Shown here: one piece after another, positions 30,381-34,091 of the stretch
Position numbering within the stretch: the stretch's first letter is position 1
Layout: every line of letters starts with the position of its first letter
From: Equadaptatus sp045642965
GTDB taxonomy: Bacteria; Synergistota; Synergistia; Synergistales; Synergistaceae
Assembly (NCBI GenBank): GCA_045642965.1
Contig: JAZUJX010000055.1
Span: 1-34,091, forward strand
DNA: 34,091 nt
Direction: 5' to 3'
The notes under the pieces: model-generated
The model's input: only the letters and a program-made list of their open reading frames with translations
What the model was told of the DNA's origin: nothing
Databases searched by the model: none
Translations under genes and position numbers: made by a program

Positions 30381-30857
30381 ATGCGTTGTCCGGTATGCGG
30401 TGCGGGTGAAACGAGAGTTATAGAAACAAGAAGTAGTGAAGACGGTACGGTGAACCGCCGGCGCAGGATTTGTCCTGAATGCGAGGCGCGTTTTACCACG
30501 TTTGAAAGAATTGAAGAAAAAGAATATCTGTGGGTTGTCAAAAAAGACGGCACGAGGCAGGCGTTTGACAGACAGAAACTTCTGCGCGGAATGCAGCACG
30601 CCTGCGAAAAACTGAACATAGACCTGAACGTGCTCGAAGAAGCCGTATCCGAAATAGAGCACAAGGTCCGCGCAACAGGACAGGGAGAAATTGCCTCGTC
30701 TCTGCTCGGAGACATGGTTGCCGAAAAACTGCGCCGTATCCACAAGGTTGCGTACGTCCGCTTTGCATCTGTCTACAAAGAATTTACCGACGTGGCGAAC
30801 TTTGCGGAAGAAATACTGCACCTTCTTGAAGAAAAGGAGCATAAAAGAAATGACTGA
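30381..30857 (+). CDS. nrdR: Transcriptional repressor NrdR
   Basis: 158 residues, the usual length. NrdR senses ATP/dATP through an ATP-cone and represses ribonucleotide reductase genes. The zinc ribbon is complete: Cys3-x2-Cys6 and Cys31-x2-Cys34. The ATP-cone follows (about 47-140), starting with Val-Val-Lys-Lys-Asp-Gly-Thr-Arg-Gln-Ala-Phe. The ATG at 30381 has TTGGAGG upstream and begins directly with the zinc ribbon, as expected; a start at 30351 would fall inside the promoter. It overlaps nrdD by eight nt, so repressor and target are made together, which suggests autoregulation. Confidence 0.96.
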   Translation: MRCPVCGAGETRVIETRSSEDGTVNRRRRICPECEARFTTFERIEEKEYLWVVKKDGTRQAFDRQKLLRGMQHACEKLNIDLNVLEEAVSEIEHKVRATGQGEIASSLLGDMVAEKLRRIHKVAYVRFASVYKEFTDVANFAEEILHLLEEKEHKRND

Positions 30858-32922
30858 TTCTCCGGAACGTTACCTGCGGCAGGAAAGGCTCTTTGATTTT
30901 CGCGAATCCACAGACGTCGTGCTCATGGTTGACGCTCTCGGACAGGGCGAAAGCTATGAATGGGACCCGACGCGCATAAGAGACGCGCTCATAATTGAGG
31001 CGGGGGTCGAACCGTCCACAGCCGAAGAAATCTCCATGGAAATAGAAGACGACCTGCTCAGTCACGGCAGACAGCGCGTCAACACGGCAATAATACGCGA
31101 GCTTGTCAACGTAAAGCTGTTCCAGCGCGGACTTGACGCGAAACTGACCGACCACCGCAGAATAGGCATACCGCTCCACGACCTCGAACAGATGCTGTTC
31201 TGCAAAAACAGGGAAAACTCCGCCTCGGGCTACACTCCTGAATCCGTCAACCACACTGTGGCGGAAACTGTCATAAAAGAATACGCGCTCTCAAAAATCT
31301 TCACGCAGGAAGTTGCCGAAGCACACCTCAAAGGCGACATTCACCTGCACGACCTCGGAATGGCAAACCGTCCGTACTCGTCGCTGCAAAGCGCGGCATA
31401 CGTCGCGAGAAACGGGCTGCGCTTCCCCGGCGCGGTATGCAGCGCGGCGCCCGCAAAACACGCCGACGTACTGCTTGCACACCTTGTAACAATGACGACG
31501 CTTTTGCAGAACAGCTTCGCCGGAGCCTTGGCGTGGGACGCCGTGAACGTGATTTTTGCGCCGTATCTTGACGGTCTGGGCGACGCTGTAATACGCCAGC
31601 TTGCGCAGACGATGCTGTTTGAATTTGACAGACTTGCAAGCGGCAGAGGAACAGCGGTCTTTACAAGCCTTGACCTTTATTTTGGCGTGCCGAAGCATCT
31701 TGCGGACGCTCCGGCGACAGGCGCTGGCGGACAGTACACAGGCAAAAATTACTCCGAATACGCGGAAGGCTCACGGAAATTCCTCCGTGCCATACTTGAA
31801 ATATACAAGGAAGGCTGCGGCGAAGGACAGCCGTTCTTCTTCCCGAAAGCGCTGCTGCACGTCACAAAAGAAACGCTTGAAACGCAGGACAAAGAACTTC
31901 TGCTGCTTGCCTGCGAAGCCGCGGCGGAAAAAGGCAGCGTTCAGTTTGTCTTTGACAAAGATTTCGTAACACTCGGCGAATGTTACCGGCTGGACGAATT
32001 CGGCGAACTGCCGGCGAAACTGCGCCGCTGCGTAATGCAGAACGTAACTGTTAATCTCCCGCGCGCGGCATACAAAGCTGACGGCAGCACAGACTCCCTG
32101 CTTGAAATTCTCTCAGGGGAACTGGAGCTTGCCGCGAAAGCCCACATACAAAAAAGGGATTTTATCAAAAAACTGCTTGCCTACGGAGAGGAAGGCCCGC
32201 TCGGAGCGCTCGTCTATTCAAACGACGACGCGCCGTACCTCAGGCTTGAAAAAGCGGAATACCTGATAGGGCTGCTCGGACTCAATGAAATGGTCTTATG
32301 CCTGACTGGAAAAGAACTGCACGAAACGCCCGAAGCGGCACAGCTCGGGCTTGAAATTGTCAGGACGCTCGCGAAAAAATGCGCGGAACTCAGCGAAAAA
32401 TACAACATGAACTTCATGCTTGAACAGACGCCGGCGGAAAGCACAGCGCTCCGCTTTGCCAGGCTTGACCTGAAACAGTACCCGCAGAAAGCCGAAAAAA
32501 TTGTCCGCGGCGATACTGCCAAAGGCGCCGTCTACTACACAAACAGCACGCAGCTTGCCGTATCTGCGGACGTCAGCGCTTTTAACAGAATTGACGCTGA
32601 AAGCAGAATGCATCCGCACTTTGCCGGCGCCGTAACAGCTCTCTGCACCGGAGGGGCGCGCGGCAGCGCAGAAGCGGTACTTCAGCTTGTCAGACACGCG
32701 TTTGAAGCCGGCTGCTCGCAGCTTGCGCTCAGCCCGTCCTTCACAATATGCGGCGAATGCGGCAACGTATCGCGCGGACTGAACGAATACTGCCTTGCCT
32801 GCGAAAGCGAAAGCGTCGACGGCATTGCAAAAATAGCGGGACACTACTCCTACGTTTCGTCCTGGAACGCAGGCAAACTCGCGGAACTGAAAGACAGAAA
32901 ACAATACAGGGAGCTTAACTGA
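30850..32922 (+). CDS. nrdD: Anaerobic (class III) ribonucleoside-triphosphate reductase
   Basis: 690 residues. It makes deoxyribonucleotides without oxygen, using a glycyl radical. An ATP-cone-like domain fills about 15-105. The catalytic barrel follows, with Gln-Asn-Val-Thr-Val-Asn-Leu-Pro-Arg near 400. A zinc site of four Cys (634, 637, 648, 651) precedes the radical loop, where Gly664 sits in Lys-Ile-Ala-Gly-His-Tyr. Most relatives read Arg-Val/Ile-x-Gly-Tyr, so Lys and His here are mild deviations. The ATG at 30850 gives a normal N-terminus and overlaps nrdR. The activating enzyme NrdG is not encoded next to it or elsewhere in the window. Confidence 0.95.
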   Translation: MTDSPERYLRQERLFDFRESTDVVLMVDALGQGESYEWDPTRIRDALIIEAGVEPSTAEEISMEIEDDLLSHGRQRVNTAIIRELVNVKLFQRGLDAKLTDHRRIGIPLHDLEQMLFCKNRENSASGYTPESVNHTVAETVIKEYALSKIFTQEVAEAHLKGDIHLHDLGMANRPYSSLQSAAYVARNGLRFPGAVCSAAPAKHADVLLAHLVTMTTLLQNSFAGALAWDAVNVIFAPYLDGLGDAVIRQLAQTMLFEFDRLASGRGTAVFTSLDLYFGVPKHLADAPATGAGGQYTGKNYSEYAEGSRKFLRAILEIYKEGCGEGQPFFFPKALLHVTKETLETQDKELLLLACEAAAEKGSVQFVFDKDFVTLGECYRLDEFGELPAKLRRCVMQNVTVNLPRAAYKADGSTDSLLEILSGELELAAKAHIQKRDFIKKLLAYGEEGPLGALVYSNDDAPYLRLEKAEYLIGLLGLNEMVLCLTGKELHETPEAAQLGLEIVRTLAKKCAELSEKYNMNFMLEQTPAESTALRFARLDLKQYPQKAEKIVRGDTAKGAVYYTNSTQLAVSADVSAFNRIDAESRMHPHFAGAVTALCTGGARGSAEAVLQLVRHAFEAGCSQLALSPSFTICGECGNVSRGLNEYCLACESESVDGIAKIAGHYSYVSSWNAGKLAELKDRKQYRELN

Positions 32923-32923
32923 A

Positions 32924-33616
32924 ATGAAAATCAAAATAGCTGACGAAGCGGCATATTTAACCGCTATATGCGGACTGGCTCTGGCGGTTGCCCTGATAGC
33001 CGCCTCCGGCTTCGGGGTATCCATGATAGTCGCGCCTGCCTACGTCCTGAGCAGAAAATTCACCGCCCTCACCTTCGGACAAATGGAATACGTCGTACAA
33101 AGCGGACTGTTTATACTGTTCTGCATACTCATGGGCGGCTTTCGCACGGTGTATCTCAGCTCCTTCGTCAACTGTCTTATCTACGGCGCAGTGCTTGACT
33201 TCTGGCGTTATGCCGTACCTGTTCTGAATCCGGCAGTTACGCCCCCCGGCAGTCTTCCAATGCTGCCCAGAATACTGCTCTTTGCGGCAGGTCTGCTGCT
33301 TACGGCTGCCTCGGTTTCCGCCTTCTACAACACCTACCTGTACCCGCAGGTCTACGACTTTTTCGTGCGCGGAGTAAGCGGACGCTTCGGCATAAGACGG
33401 CTTAAATTCAAACTCTGCTTTGACCTCATCTGCCTTGGAATTGCAACGGTTCTGACCCTGTGCTTCTTCGGTAAATTTGTCGGGGTCGGCGTAGGAACGG
33501 TCATAACAGCCTGCTCAATGGGTTTTCTGATAGAATTCTTCTGCGGTATCTACAAAAAATGCTTTATCTTTGAACCGCACTTCAAAAAATTCGCGAAAAA
33601 ATTTGAACTGAAATAA
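32924..33616 (+). CDS. YczE/YitT-like (DUF6198-type) integral membrane protein
   Basis: 230 residues with five or six transmembrane segments (about 10-30, 45-75, 80-100, 125-145, 165-185, 185-210). The Gly-Val-Gly-Val-Gly-Thr-Val-Ile-Thr-Ala segment near 191 matches the Gly-Ile-Gly-Thr-Val motif of YczE/YyaS membrane proteins, whose function is unknown; some relatives have been linked to transport or regulation. It starts one nt after nrdD stops, which suggests cotranscription, but no link to nucleotide reduction is known to me. The basic C-terminal tail (Lys-rich) should be cytoplasmic. Confidence 0.75.
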   Translation: MKIKIADEAAYLTAICGLALAVALIAASGFGVSMIVAPAYVLSRKFTALTFGQMEYVVQSGLFILFCILMGGFRTVYLSSFVNCLIYGAVLDFWRYAVPVLNPAVTPPGSLPMLPRILLFAAGLLLTAASVSAFYNTYLYPQVYDFFVRGVSGRFGIRRLKFKLCFDLICLGIATVLTLCFFGKFVGVGVGTVITACSMGFLIEFFCGIYKKCFIFEPHFKKFAKKFELK

Positions 33617-33636
33617 ACAAACGGCGCGGTAAAACC

Positions 33637-33747
33637 AAGAAGCAATTATGATAAAAATCAATTACCCAAAGAAGCAATTACGATAAAATACAATTACAAA
33701 AAGAGACAATTACGATAAAAAAACAATTACCCAAGAAACAATTCTAT
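33637..33747. repeat. Tandem 32-bp repeat, three copies and a partial fourth
   Basis: Units lie at 33637-33668, 33669-33700 and 33701-33732, each exactly 32 nt, with a truncated unit from 33733. Each begins AAGARRCAATTA and contains GATAAAA near its middle, followed by CAATTAC. There are no spacers. The units are AT-rich and contain no obvious reading frame. A diverged copy lies at 141-172. Confidence 0.85.
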
Positions 33748-33759
33748 CTAATCTTGTCT

Positions 33760-33790
33760 TTCTGCGGACGGCGTAAGCCGTAGCGCAGAA
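33760..33790 (-). repeat. Hairpin module, inverted copy
   Basis: On the minus strand it reads CGCTGGA, then TTCTGCG and CGCAGAA enclosing ACGGC-TTAC-GCCGT, then AGACAAGATT. The flanks match those of the hairpins at 2889-2921 and 9962-9993, but the inner stem sequence differs and still pairs. Confidence 0.75.
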
Positions 33791-33822
33791 TCCAGCGTCT
33801 CTATTTTAGTATTTACAACAAA

Positions 33823-33862
33823 AAACGGCGTGGTTTTAGTCCGCGCCGTTTTTAAATTTTTA
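33823..33862. terminator. Intrinsic terminator, possibly bidirectional
   Basis: AAACGGCGTGG (about 33823-33833) pairs with CCGCGCCGTTT (33841-33851) with one T-G wobble, followed by T-rich sequence on the + strand and preceded by A-rich sequence. It may end the nrdR-nrdD transcript, about 210 nt after the last stop codon. Confidence 0.8.
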
Positions 33863-34091
33863 ATTTTCCCAAAATTGCTTTTGGGTACGGTAAACAATGC
33901 CCTTTCGGGCGTGTAGGTTAAAACAAACGACGAACTAAGAACGACAAACGAAGAACAAATTAAAACCTTAACGCTCGTTTCACTTGCGTAACGTCGCTGG
34001 ATGCTGCACTTTCGCTGCGCTGCATACAGCAAGACAAAGATTTTTGTTCTGCGTCTCGTGCCCTGTAGGGTATCTTCGTTCTTCGTTCGGC
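33863..34091. other. Gene-free right edge with small hairpins
   Basis: No gene is seen from 33617 to the end of the window. In this last part GCCC-TTTC-GGGC (about 33900-33911), a TTAACGC...GCGTAA pairing (about 33968-33992), a further hairpin module (34002-34031) and GCCC-TGTA-GGGT (about 34060-34071) are visible. The structure resembles copies A and B. Confidence 0.5.
34002..34031 (+). repeat. Hairpin module, fourth copy with a different stem
   Basis: Preceded by GTCGCTGGA and followed by AGACAAAGATTTTTG, as in copy B, but the outer stem is TGCTG/CAGCA instead of TTCTGCG/CGCAGAA. An inner TGCA/TGCA pairing is possible. Confidence 0.6.

Larger units (their letters stand above)
33619..33851. 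repeat. Inverted repeats bracketing the right-hand repeat block
   Basis: AAACGGCGCGG-T-AAAACCA (33619-33637) is the reverse complement of 33831-33851 (TGGTTTTAG-TCCGCGCCGTTT) apart from a 2-nt indel. The two arms enclose about 190 bp that hold the 32-bp array and one hairpin module. The right arm is also half of a local terminator hairpin, so two alternative folds are possible. Confidence 0.6.

Noticed and set aside
32296..33024. Minus-strand reading frame of 242 codons opposite nrdD and the membrane protein gene
   Set aside because: It crosses the boundary of two well-supported genes and has no motif or ribosome site.
33637..33747. CRISPR array
   Set aside because: The 32-bp units abut directly with no unique spacers, the repeats are AT-rich and imperfect, and no cas gene is present.
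1..34091. tRNA or rRNA genes
   Set aside because: I looked for T-loop-like GGTTCGANTCC motifs with cloverleaf pairing in the gene-free stretches and found none.

Overview
This 34-kb window reads as chromosomal DNA of an anaerobic, diderm, amino-acid-fermenting bacterium, most likely a member of Synergistota (inference, moderate confidence). An outer membrane is implied by a YadA-type trimeric autotransporter and a TolC-family channel. Anaerobic life is implied by an oxygen-sensitive class III ribonucleotide reductase (NrdD) and by a cysteine desulfidase next to an amino-acid symporter. Nearly all genes lie on the + strand. Most transcription units end in clear intrinsic terminators, and several begin with near-consensus sigma70 promoters.

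Layout. 1-82: Gly-rich tail of a membrane protein. 274-4509: a secreted GH18 glycosidase, an acidic TPR-like protein and two small exported proteins of unknown function. 4639-9732: a tightly packed run of histidine phosphatase, folP, folK, an anchored protein with a calcium-type loop, a YbaK-type deacylase, an FMN reductase and a nicotinamidase-like hydrolase. 10111-12167: GNAT acetyltransferase, prmA and rsmE, which act on translation components. 12427-13602: a short trimeric autotransporter with an unusual coiled coil after its beta-barrel. 13783-16250: cysteine desulfidase and DAACS symporter. 16300-19237: mtaB, rpsU, yqeY and a DUF2939-like exported protein. 19318-21715: a KdgT-type permease and a LarA-type nickel racemase, probably one catabolic pair. 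22052-23008: CorA behind a long structured leader. 23243-28643: a complete YbhGFSR-like exporter (adaptor, two ATPases, one permease, TolC). 28794-30269: NodB deacetylase and bactofilin, both envelope-related. 30381-33616: nrdR, nrdD and a YczE-like membrane protein.

The strongest unexplained signal is in the intergenic DNA, not in the genes. Two gene-free stretches (2753-3003 and 9737-10087), together with the right end (33617-34091), share modular elements. These have AT-rich terminal inverted repeats and hairpins whose flanks are conserved while the stem sequence changes with pairing preserved. A 32-bp tandem repeat at 33637-33747 has a diverged single copy at 141-172, at the opposite end of the window. 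This looks like a family of non-autonomous, RNA-structured repeats. Second in interest is the roughly 240-nt leader of corA, which has a good promoter, five or more stems and possible competing pairings, and does not match the M-box as I remember it.

All functional assignments rest on motifs read by eye; no database search was run.
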